A DNA stretch of 33,221 bases from NCBI GenBank assembly GCA_011088215.1, contig JAALKD010000041.1:1-33221 (forward strand), written 5' to 3'. Made by a program: the position numbers and the translations under genes. Below, piece by piece: positions 28,001 through 33,221 of the stretch. Source of the DNA: Sphingomonadales bacterium (GTDB taxonomy: Bacteria > Pseudomonadota > Alphaproteobacteria > Sphingomonadales > Kordiimonadaceae). The notes beneath the pieces are model-generated. The model saw only the letters and a program-made list of their open reading frames with translations. It made no database searches and was not told where the DNA came from. Within the stretch, counting starts at the first letter, position 1, and every line of letters begins with the position of its first letter.

Positions 28001-28410
28001 GCGACGATGAATTTTCAGTGGACGAGATCGCCTCTGCGGCAGCGACACTACAGCGCGCAGGCGGGCTTGTGGGTGTCGGCGGTCACGGCGAACTGCAAGG
28101 TCTTGGCTACCACTGGGAAATGTGGGCACTGGCCATGGGCGGCATGACGCCAGCCGAGATTTTGCGTGCTGCCACCATCGACGGGGCGAAAATCATCGGT
28201 ATTGCTGAAGACCTAGGCTCAATCGAGCCCGGCAAACTGGCAGATTTGGTTATCCTGAACGCCAACCCGCTGGCCGACATTAAAAACACCCATACGATCT
28301 CGCAAATGATGAAAAACGGCGCACTTTATGAGGGTGATACGCTGACCCAGACTTGGCCCGTGCGCAAGGAAATGGCCCCCTTCTGGTGGTGGGACGAGGC
28401 GCGGCACTAG
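25042..28410 (+). CDS. Periplasmic PD40 beta-propeller/amidohydrolase fusion
   Basis: A 1122-residue secreted protein. After a signal peptide (ANITIVTASLLLAPTIWA, then EGTSKKK) comes a TolB-like propeller of repeated SPDG(K/R) blades from about 50 to 620 (VSPDGKWISFISD, FSPDGKHIYYTRR, WSPDGRWIAYVTW). A highly charged Lys/Asp/Glu/Ala linker spans about 636-690. A metal-dependent amidohydrolase domain runs from about 705 to the end, with the HxH pair His775/His777 in GFIDTHAHWEF and later His-bearing segments DITHAIDGMHGNEH and GVGGHGELQG. It ends in the typical GSIEPGKLADLVILNANPL. The architecture is known, but the substrate is not; peptide or cyclic-amide hydrolysis is plausible. A GGGGGA site precedes the ATG. 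Confidence 0.92.
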   Translation: MIDFSNLINRANITIVTASLLLAPTIWAEGTSKKKPTLPLTGSTEKLSFETDEGTWMSLDVTPDGQQIIFELLGDIYEMPIAGGAATRITEGMGYDSMPRVSPDGKWISFISDRGGDDNLWVAKRDGTKPRKLSGEKYSRLVSPAWSPDSQYVAMTVGGRKTTIKMFHVNGGKGLTLASDDKANPASGVGLAFSPDGKHIYYTRRAQGRGMPAGQIARFDRETGEVDNISQGEGGGVKPLVSPDGNTLVYLSRKETKTGIRVRNLTSGADRMIAWPIQRDAQEAGRLPSRDYYPNYAFTPDSSALVLHTGGKIERIDINDGNRSVIPFTATVDLDIGPDLTSPYRVEQGPVTARLVQNPVHAPDGSKIAASILTKIYVTDNQAGEGENATPKRLTKGDAWEFKPAWSPDGRWIAYVTWSMDDGGQIWKIRSNGRGRPQQLTEHAAFYTDLAFSPDGEQIVAMRGNEYQRHQTFSEFTGLGVPLDLISLPANGGDVSVIASANGARTPHFSADPSRIYLYSGDALISLRFDGSDKREHLVVELPRGSRNFSDDAPKAEDVRISPDGTHALAFGIKQLWAMPIPHIGGGTPKVSVRGGSVPTVQLTTIGADSFGWTDGGKTVTWAIGHTVYTRPFDSIKFLKEDDEKEKEKADKDDAAKEGAEPAADGGKPAEKADQKEDKKPEFLEDNEHVTSIKIALEAPRDTPSGSIILAGANVITMAGADTAAMNSVLANQDILVTDNRIIAIGDHGTLTAPDGATTVDVSGKYIMPGFIDTHAHWEFRTGDVLEPQNWSLVANLAYGVTAGLDVQTAYEDYFAYQDMVETGQSLGQRAFMTGPGVFGRNDFQSYDAVLGYLKRYSDHYRTKNIKSYLAGNRKQRQWVVKAAKELGLMPTTEGGGDMRLDITHAIDGMHGNEHTLTIAPMYRDVIELYAKTQTAYTPTLVVQYNGISMTNYFFTRTEVHDDAKLNRFYPHNRLDEMTRRRGGWARDDEFSVDEIASAAATLQRAGGLVGVGGHGELQGLGYHWEMWALAMGGMTPAEILRAATIDGAKIIGIAEDLGSIEPGKLADLVILNANPLADIKNTHTISQMMKNGALYEGDTLTQTWPVRKEMAPFWWWDEARH

Positions 28411-28462
28411 GACATTCTCTATTGCTAACAATTGGTCCAATTAAAGGGAATAAATTGAATAG

Positions 28463-28747
28463 ATGAATACTGACCTAAAAAAAAGATACTCGGACTTTTT
28501 TGAATATTTGGAAATCGGAAAAGTTGAAATTGGCTATTGTGAAAAAACAAGAGAATTTACAATCCGGTGCACCGATGGACAATCAGGGATTGTACTGAAA
28601 TATTGTCCATGGTCCGGCAAGCAATTTCCCCCATCACTGAGAGATTCCTATTTTGACATCCTTGAAGAGATGGGTTTGGATGCTTGGGAAGATGAAATTC
28701 CAAAAGAATTTCAATCTGGCGAATGGTGGAAACAGCGTGGATTGTAA
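28463..28747 (+). CDS. DUF6980-like small protein
   Basis: A 94-residue acidic soluble protein. The central VLKYCPWSGKQFPPSLRDSYFDILEEMGLD and the end IPKEFQSGEWWKQRGL resemble the DUF6980 family, in which the equivalent motif is usually CPWCG; here the second Cys is Ser. The family has no known function. The only Shine-Dalgarno-like sequence (AAAGGGA) is about 13 bases before the ATG, which is long. It is AT-richer than the flanking genes, suggesting an accessory origin. It lies 52 bp after the amidohydrolase and is convergent with the glycosyltransferase gene. Confidence 0.7.
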   Translation: MNTDLKKRYSDFFEYLEIGKVEIGYCEKTREFTIRCTDGQSGIVLKYCPWSGKQFPPSLRDSYFDILEEMGLDAWEDEIPKEFQSGEWWKQRGL

Positions 28748-28859
28748 AAAGATGTGCCCACCCGATTGAATGGTTAAAAGTTACGCCGTGCCATAAAAAG
28801 TTTTTCGAGTTCAGGGATGAAATAACCATCCACCGTTAAAGTCAATGGACGAAAGCTAC

Positions 28860-30041
28860 CTATCTGTGGATAAGCGCGAGCTGCGCTGTGAGGGCATCCT
28901 CTAGCTTGAAACGGTCCAGAATGGTTTCGCGCGCGTTATTAGAAAGGTTAGAGCACAGTTTCTGATCGTCCAACGTCTCAATCATTCGCCCGGCAATCGC
29001 AGCAACATTGTTAGAGTCAACCAGCAGGCCATTTTCGCCGTCTGTGATCACCTCGCGTACCGGGCCGTTATCGCTGGCCAGCACGGGTACGCCAACACTC
29101 ATGGCGTTCAGGCATGACCACGAAAGCACAAAGGGGATCGACAGATAGACATGCAGCCGTGAGATTTGCAGCATTTTTACAAATTCGCGCTCAGGCAGCA
29201 GGCCAACAAAATGGGTACGCGCAGGATCATAACCAGCGGTTTGTTCAGCCCATTTTTTGTAACCTTCCTTGCCGCGCCCGCCGGGGTCGTAACAAATGCG
29301 GTCCTTGGCGGCGATGATTACATGGCAATTGGGTCGCTGTTTCTGCACCTCTGCAATGGCCAGCATAAACTGTGGAAACCCACGCGACTTTTCCATGCCG
29401 CGCGCGGCATAAGTGATTATCTCCATGGAGCGATCAAAAACCTTGTCACCCACTGTCAGCGTGGCGTCAGGGTCCGGACTATATAGATCAACATTTATGC
29501 CTTCATGGCAAACCTCAATGGATGGCTGCAAGCGGGCGGGGAACTGAACCTTTTGAAACTGTGTCGCCGCATAAGCTGCATCGGCTTGGTCAAAATCCCG
29601 CGCAATAACGCCGTTCAGGGCGATATTGCTGGCGCAGGCCTGATAAAAGGCACGAGCATCCCGCACAGACCCCACGGCTGGGTCGCGGTAATACCATTCA
29701 AGAAGGGTGGTGATCCGCGCCTTTGGAAACAGTTCCCGAATAAAATAGGATGCCCCACGGGACGCATGGATAAGGATGCAATCCGGTTGCCAGCCATCAT
29801 CAGCCAGTGGCTTCAGTTTGGAATAAAGGTCATGGCCAAGCGCAATCGCCGCTGCCGTTCCATTTGGTGGTGCTTCGCCTTCTTTTACCGGAATGTCGTA
29901 AACAATTTGCTTGACCGGAAGATCAAGCGTTGACCCCTTTCGGCTGGCGGCAACTATTTCGTTACCGCCCGCCCGGTGCAGGTGTCGGAACAGATGGATA
30001 AACTGGCCAGGGAAGGCATCATGGATCATCAGGTATCGCAT
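28860..30041 (-). CDS. Glycosyltransferase family 4 protein
   Basis: A 393-residue GT-B enzyme. The N-terminal Rossmann domain starts MRYLMIHDAFPGQFIHLFRHLHRAGG. The C-terminal GT4 domain (about 195-393) has the sugar-nucleotide site SRLHVYLSIPFVLSWSCLNAMSVGVPVLASDNGPVREVITDGENGLLVD, including the EX7E-like stretch. It is cytoplasmic or membrane-associated; the donor and acceptor sugars cannot be read. No other polysaccharide genes are visible in the window, so it stands alone. It diverges from parA over 215 bp. Confidence 0.92.
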   Translation of the reverse strand: MRYLMIHDAFPGQFIHLFRHLHRAGGNEIVAASRKGSTLDLPVKQIVYDIPVKEGEAPPNGTAAAIALGHDLYSKLKPLADDGWQPDCILIHASRGASYFIRELFPKARITTLLEWYYRDPAVGSVRDARAFYQACASNIALNGVIARDFDQADAAYAATQFQKVQFPARLQPSIEVCHEGINVDLYSPDPDATLTVGDKVFDRSMEIITYAARGMEKSRGFPQFMLAIAEVQKQRPNCHVIIAAKDRICYDPGGRGKEGYKKWAEQTAGYDPARTHFVGLLPEREFVKMLQISRLHVYLSIPFVLSWSCLNAMSVGVPVLASDNGPVREVITDGENGLLVDSNNVAAIAGRMIETLDDQKLCSNLSNNARETILDRFKLEDALTAQLALIHR

Positions 30042-30114
30042 GGGTTCAGCTTAGAAAGACAGGTGCACGATGTCTATGTGGAACTTGGTAAAATTATGAT
30101 CAGAATTGACCTGT

Positions 30115-30138
30115 ATTTTCCGCTTGTTATCGGAAAAT
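30115..30138. promoter_or_regulatory. Inverted repeat upstream of parA
   Basis: ATTTTCCG (30115-30122) and CGGAAAAT (30131-30138) form a perfect eight-base dyad with an eight-base centre. It lies in the divergent gap between the glycosyltransferase and parA, a position suited to an operator for the ParA/RHH pair. Binding is an inference. Confidence 0.4.
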
Positions 30139-30256
30139 TGGCTTTTGTTCTTAAACAGATTTTCACGCCTTCACCCGATGATGGTTGGTTCAGGCAACCC
30201 AGGCGCGGCCTAATGATCCGCGCGCAAATATCCGAAACGGATAGTGGAGATCAGGC

Positions 30257-30979
30257 ATGCGTATCATTGCAGTATCGTCGCAAAAAGGCGGCTCAGGTAA
30301 AACAACAATCACCGGCCACCTGGCAGTCGAAGCGGCGCGCCAGACTGGCGAACCCGTGGCTCTCGTGGACACCGACCCGCAGGGCAGCCTGTCGGATTGG
30401 TGGAACGAACGCGAGGCCGACGATCCGGCCTTTGCTCAGGCAACGATGGCCACACTCGATGCCGATTTAGCGGCGCTGCGCGAACAGGGGTTCCGCACCG
30501 TATTTATCGACACGCCGCCCGCAATTACCGGCGCCATTCAAACGGTGGTGGTGAAATCTGATCTGGTGATTATTCCGACCCGCCCAAGTCCGCACGACCT
30601 GCGTGCAGCTGGTAAAACCGTTGACTTGGTGGAGCGCGCGGGCAAGCCGCTGGTGTTTGTGGTCAACGGTGCCACGGCGCGTGCGCGCCTAACCGGCGAG
30701 GCGGCAATAGCCCTGTCGCAGCACGGCACGGTGGCCCCGACCATTTTGCATAATCGGCAGGATTTCGCCGCCAGCATGATCGACGGGCGCACCGTTATGG
30801 AAGCGAACCCAAGCGGGCGCTCAGCCACAGAAGTGGAAAACCTGTGGGCCTATATCGCGGAGCGGATTAAGCGCCTGCCGGTAAAAGCGCAGTTTAAAAG
30901 CTTGCCGACAACGCGCGCCGGATTCGGCAACCGGCCTCATACGACGGTTGGCACTGCCGCGCATCCGGCAACCCTATAA
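30257..30979 (+). CDS. ParA-family partitioning-type ATPase
   Basis: A 240-residue deviant-Walker ATPase. KGGSGKTT near residues 11-18 carries the signature lysine, LVDTDPQGSLSDWW is the switch I/A' region, and TVFIDTPPAITG the Walker B. It lacks the N-terminal HTH of plasmid ParA and has no parB beside it. The C-terminus has a basic extension (VKAQFKSLPTTRAGFGNRP). Such orphan ParAs position chromosomal loci, chemoreceptor clusters or cell-cycle proteins; which one applies here is unknown. GGAG precedes the ATG. A small RHH-like protein gene follows after 47 bp, with its own AGGAGA, so they form an operon. Confidence 0.92.
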   Translation: MRIIAVSSQKGGSGKTTITGHLAVEAARQTGEPVALVDTDPQGSLSDWWNEREADDPAFAQATMATLDADLAALREQGFRTVFIDTPPAITGAIQTVVVKSDLVIIPTRPSPHDLRAAGKTVDLVERAGKPLVFVVNGATARARLTGEAAIALSQHGTVAPTILHNRQDFAASMIDGRTVMEANPSGRSATEVENLWAYIAERIKRLPVKAQFKSLPTTRAGFGNRPHTTVGTAAHPATL

Positions 30980-31026
30980 ATAGTTACGAAACCGTATCAA
31001 ACTTAAGCAATACCCAGGAGACCGAC

Positions 31027-31395
31027 ATGGCCCAAAACCCCAACATGGCAATGGCTTCGCTCAATGCATCTTTACTTGCGCCCAAGGGGGCAGCTCAACC
31101 TGCAGTAACACCACCAACTCTGGTGCCAATCAGCGCGCCGGTTAGGGGCAGAAGCAATCAATTTGTCGATGCGGACAAACGACCGCGAAACAGCCAGGCA
31201 GCGACAGAGACCTCACGAGCCGCTGGCAAAAAAACCAAGAAAAAATCACTCCGCATAAGTGCGGCTATGGACAAGGACTTGCGGCTGTTAGCTGTACGTA
31301 ACGGCCAAAGCCAACAGGCACTACTGGAGCAAGCGGTCAGCGACTATTTGGACAGGGCCTATGCTTCCGGCGAATGCATGTGCCGACGCGGATAG
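31027..31395 (+). CDS. Ribbon-helix-helix-like partner of ParA
   Basis: A 122-residue basic protein. Residues 1-70 are low-complexity (Ala/Pro/Ser/Asn) and look disordered. Residues 73-110 (KSLRISAAMDKDLRLLAVRNGQSQQALLEQAVSDYLDR) fit a ribbon-helix-helix fold: a short strand followed by two helices. It ends with a Cys-containing CMCRRG tail. Small RHH proteins act as ParB-like partners or repressors for ParA in several plasmid and chromosomal systems (ParG, CopG-like); the assignment here rests on operon position and predicted fold. No paralogue is visible in the window. Confidence 0.75.
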   Translation: MAQNPNMAMASLNASLLAPKGAAQPAVTPPTLVPISAPVRGRSNQFVDADKRPRNSQAATETSRAAGKKTKKKSLRISAAMDKDLRLLAVRNGQSQQALLEQAVSDYLDRAYASGECMCRRG

Positions 31396-31570
31396 ATGCG
31401 TTATTTTTGTGGACCGACATCAAGAGAGTGACCGCATAACTAGCGACGACGACCCCGGACGAAGTCTCGGTGCTAAGCCCAGATGAGAACCACCACCTTC
31501 ATTGCCCAGAGCCCCGAAACAAAACGTCCCGAAATTCTCGGCTGGGGCGAGACCGGATACTGAAATTCTT

Positions 31571-31631
31571 GTCGGCATTTTAGTGCCGGTTTCGTGCGCG
31601 CGGGGGCAGGGTTGTGTTGCCGTCCCCGCGC
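31571..31631. other. Two adjacent strong hairpins in the parA-operon/Sel1 gap
   Basis: The 270-bp gap 31396-31665 between convergent genes holds CGGCA/TGCCG with a six-base loop (31573-31588), and a ten-pair GC stem GCGCGGGGGC/GTCCCCGCGC with a 14-base loop (31598-31631). Neither is followed by a T run. The gap also contains a repeated GAAATTCT. An 80-codon open frame on the minus strand overlaps it, but its composition looks non-coding. It could be a rho-dependent or bidirectional termination region, or a structured RNA. Confidence 0.45.
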
Positions 31632-31665
31632 AACTCCGAGGTTTCGGCCACATTTTCGCCACCCC

Positions 31666-32637
31666 TTAGGTCGGCGGTTTGGCAAAACAATCAAACCCTC
31701 CGCGCTTCAGACTGACACACAGATTGACCGCTGAGTGCAAGCTATCAACAGGCCCGAACAATAAGCGGTAACGCCCAATGCGGTTGGGGGCTTCTACCAC
31801 TTCACCGAAAAGCCCAACAATAACTTCACCGTGGTCACGTTTAATCTGGGCCAGCATGGTATTGGCGTCGTCTTCGCGCATGGCAAAACCCACCTCGAGG
31901 CGCCATACCGCCGTCCAGTCATCGGGCTTTTCAGCGGCTGTTTTTTCATCCGGCTGCCAACCTTCAACTAACAAATCCATGCCGATCAGTTCATCGGTAA
32001 ACCCAAGTTGGGCGAGACGCTCACCGTAGGCCTGCCCGACAGCGCGGGCATCGCCCGGCAGCTGCGCCCGCATGGTCAGTTCCGACTGAATCGCGTCATT
32101 GTATCCACGTGCGGCGGCGCGCCATATTAGGCCGTAACCCCTCAGTGGGTCTGGCGTACGGCCATTTTCACCGTTCCAGTATATGAGGCCCAGAAGATAG
32201 AGCGCCTCTGCATTGTCCTGCAGGGCATATGTTTGCCAAATCGCCAAAGCTTCGGAAATTTCGGTGGGTGTTCCCTCGCCGTCAAAATAAAGAATATTGG
32301 CCAGTTTCATGGCGGCTTTTTCGTTGCCCAGCTTGCCGGCGAGGCGGTAGTACATTATGGCCACGGTCATTGATTGCTTGCCGCCAACACCCAATCTCGA
32401 CATCTCTGCCAAATGAAACAAAGCCTCCGAATTCGCCTGATCAGCAAGGCCTTGCAGCATCCCCATACCCTTTTCAGTTTCCTGATTTCGAATGGCATTA
32501 AGGGCGTCTTCGATCACCCGGTCATCAGCGCTGGACTGCTGAGGGTCCTGCGCCCAGGTCGCCGCACCGGTCGTCACGCCGGCCATCAGAAAGACCGCCA
32601 GAAGTGCTGAAAACATCCATTTACCTGTCAATTTCAT
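31666..32637 (-). CDS. Sel1-repeat and SPOR-domain protein
   Basis: A 323-residue exported protein. The signal peptide MFSALLAVFLMAGVTTGAATWA precedes Sel1/TPR-like repeats (about 50-200), e.g. ALFHLAEMSRLGVGGKQSMTVAIMYYRLAGKLGNEKAAMKLA and ALYLLGLIYWNGENG. A C-terminal SPOR-like domain follows (about 245-320: WRLEVGFAMREDDANTMLAQIKRDHG...GRYRLLFGPVDSLHSAVNLC). SPOR domains bind denuded peptidoglycan at division sites, so a cell-envelope or division role is likely. The start ATG 32637 abuts the first unit of a 21-bp repeat array; no clear Shine-Dalgarno is seen. It diverges from a TPR lipoprotein gene. Confidence 0.88.
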   Translation of the reverse strand: MKLTGKWMFSALLAVFLMAGVTTGAATWAQDPQQSSADDRVIEDALNAIRNQETEKGMGMLQGLADQANSEALFHLAEMSRLGVGGKQSMTVAIMYYRLAGKLGNEKAAMKLANILYFDGEGTPTEISEALAIWQTYALQDNAEALYLLGLIYWNGENGRTPDPLRGYGLIWRAAARGYNDAIQSELTMRAQLPGDARAVGQAYGERLAQLGFTDELIGMDLLVEGWQPDEKTAAEKPDDWTAVWRLEVGFAMREDDANTMLAQIKRDHGEVIVGLFGEVVEAPNRIGRYRLLFGPVDSLHSAVNLCVSLKRGGFDCFAKPPT

Positions 32638-32721
32638 GAAGCAAACTCACAAAAACCAGAACCAAACTGGCCTAATTCGGAACCAAACTCGCTAAAATTA
32701 GACCTAAAGTCGCGTAAAAAG
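32638..32721. repeat. Four imperfect 21-bp tandem repeats
   Basis: Units begin at 32638, 32659, 32680 and 32701, exactly 21 bp apart, with heads GAAGCAAACT, GAACCAAACT, GAACCAAACT and GACCTAAAGT and an A/T-rich second half. They occupy the divergent promoter region and touch the start codon of the Sel1/SPOR gene. Spacing of two helical turns puts all heads on one DNA face, as in operator arrays or iterons. Confidence 0.7.
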
Positions 32722-32847
32722 CATAGTTTAATTTAAATCTTCTTTCACGCCTAACGCCTATTCTTCGAGTCGATACTACAGGCAAAGTTCCAAACGTTCA
32801 AAATAAAGAACGCTGGGAGTTCACTACTCATAAACTCAGGCGAGATC

Positions 32848-33221
32848 ATGGCAATTTTACGCGCATTTAAACCCTTTGTTGCATGTTGCAGCGGAATTCT
32901 ACTGGCTGCATGCAGTTATGCAAATGCAGTTCCCCAGGAGGTGACGGCTGCCCAAGCGTCACCTGCCGCGGCTGAGCCTGGCGGCCTACTGACAATCGCT
33001 CGGGAAATGGCGGCCAAAGGCGACCATGAAGGCGCAATTCCCCTGTTTCGCCACGCGGCGGCAACCACTCGATCCCCCGAAGCACTGACCGGCCTGTCCG
33101 ACAGCTTGCTGGCTATGGGTAACCTGGAAGCGGCCTATCGCATTCTGGGTGACTTGATCGGCAATCAAACTGTAAAGTTGCCTGGACCAACTTATTATAG
33201 TTACGGTAAAGCTGCACTTGC
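32848..33221 (+). CDS. TPR lipoprotein (partial, 3' cut by window)
   Basis: The first 124 codons are present. A signal peptide with lipobox LLAAC (Cys22) makes it a probable lipoprotein. An Ala/Pro-rich spacer follows, then a tetratricopeptide-like helical repeat (AREMAAKGDHEGAIPLFRHAA..., then ALTGLSDSLLAMGNLEAAYRILGDL). It resembles TadD-type tad-pilus lipoproteins, but no tad genes are in view, so this is tentative. AGGCGA lies a few bases before the ATG. It is divergent from the Sel1/SPOR gene across the repeat-bearing 210-bp gap. Confidence 0.8.
   Translation, partial: MAILRAFKPFVACCSGILLAACSYANAVPQEVTAAQASPAAAEPGGLLTIAREMAAKGDHEGAIPLFRHAAATTRSPEALTGLSDSLLAMGNLEAAYRILGDLIGNQTVKLPGPTYYSYGKAAL

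Noticed and set aside
30042..30256. Candidate parS-like centromere in the gap before parA
   Set aside because: Only one eight-base dyad is visible; no repeated array or known parS sequence is present.
31420..31662. 80-codon minus-strand open frame right after the Sel1/SPOR gene, with a possible AAGGGG site
   Set aside because: It overlaps strong hairpins, is rich in Pro/Cys/Gly without a recognisable domain, and its 3' half looks like read-through of structured DNA; not listed as a gene.
32722..32745. CtrA box in the TTTAATTTAAAT stretch
   Set aside because: The TTAA halves are not separated by seven bases, as a full CtrA site requires.

Overview
The window is a contig end from an alphaproteobacterium. 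Support for this comes from the gene order aroA / cmk / rpsA / ihfB / lapA-like / pyrF, the TIGR02300-type zinc-ribbon protein next to aroA, the rpmI-rplT-pheS-pheT cluster, and TipN/TadD-style ParA, SPOR and TPR genes. Genus cannot be read safely; a Kordiimonadales-like or related marine lineage is only a guess. The first ~70 bases (mostly C) are not genomic sequence and cut off acetyl-CoA synthetase.

Layout. 1-2.4 kb: truncated acs (-) diverging from an EamA/DMT exporter (+). 2.4-7.7 kb: a methyltransferase and the translation operon rpmI-rplT-pheS-pheT (all -), with a likely attenuator ahead of pheS. 7.8-11.7 kb: a secreted 5'-nucleotidase-like metallophosphatase and a katG carrying a signal peptide (both -), separated by a clear intrinsic terminator. 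11.7-13.7 kb: a methyltransferase whose C-terminus seems to have been lost at the katG junction, diverging from a LysR regulator and a DUF3052 gene. 13.7-14.9 kb: an AT-rich island with one orphan two-TM protein that appears to start at ATT. 14.9-16.9 kb: GST and ChrR-type bicupin (-) diverging from a TetR regulator (+), with a perfect 16-bp inverted repeat between them. 16.9-23.8 kb: the conserved block pyrF, lapA-like, ihfB, rpsA, cmk, aroA (-), interrupted by an opposite-strand VOC gene, then the TIGR02300 gene (+) and tRNA-Ala(GGC).

23.9-33.2 kb is accessory or less conserved: a small membrane protein, a DUF427 protein, a very large periplasmic PD40 beta-propeller/amidohydrolase fusion, a DUF6980-like small protein, a GT4 glycosyltransferase, an orphan ParA ATPase with a ribbon-helix-helix-like partner, a Sel1-repeat/SPOR protein, and the start of a TPR lipoprotein. 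The last two are divergent, and between them lie four copies of a 21-bp-period imperfect repeat.

The best candidates for something undescribed are the ATT-start orphan membrane protein (13762-14781), the ParA/RHH pair (30257-31395), and the helically phased repeat array (32638-32721). No CRISPR array, insertion sequence, phage or complete defence operon is visible.
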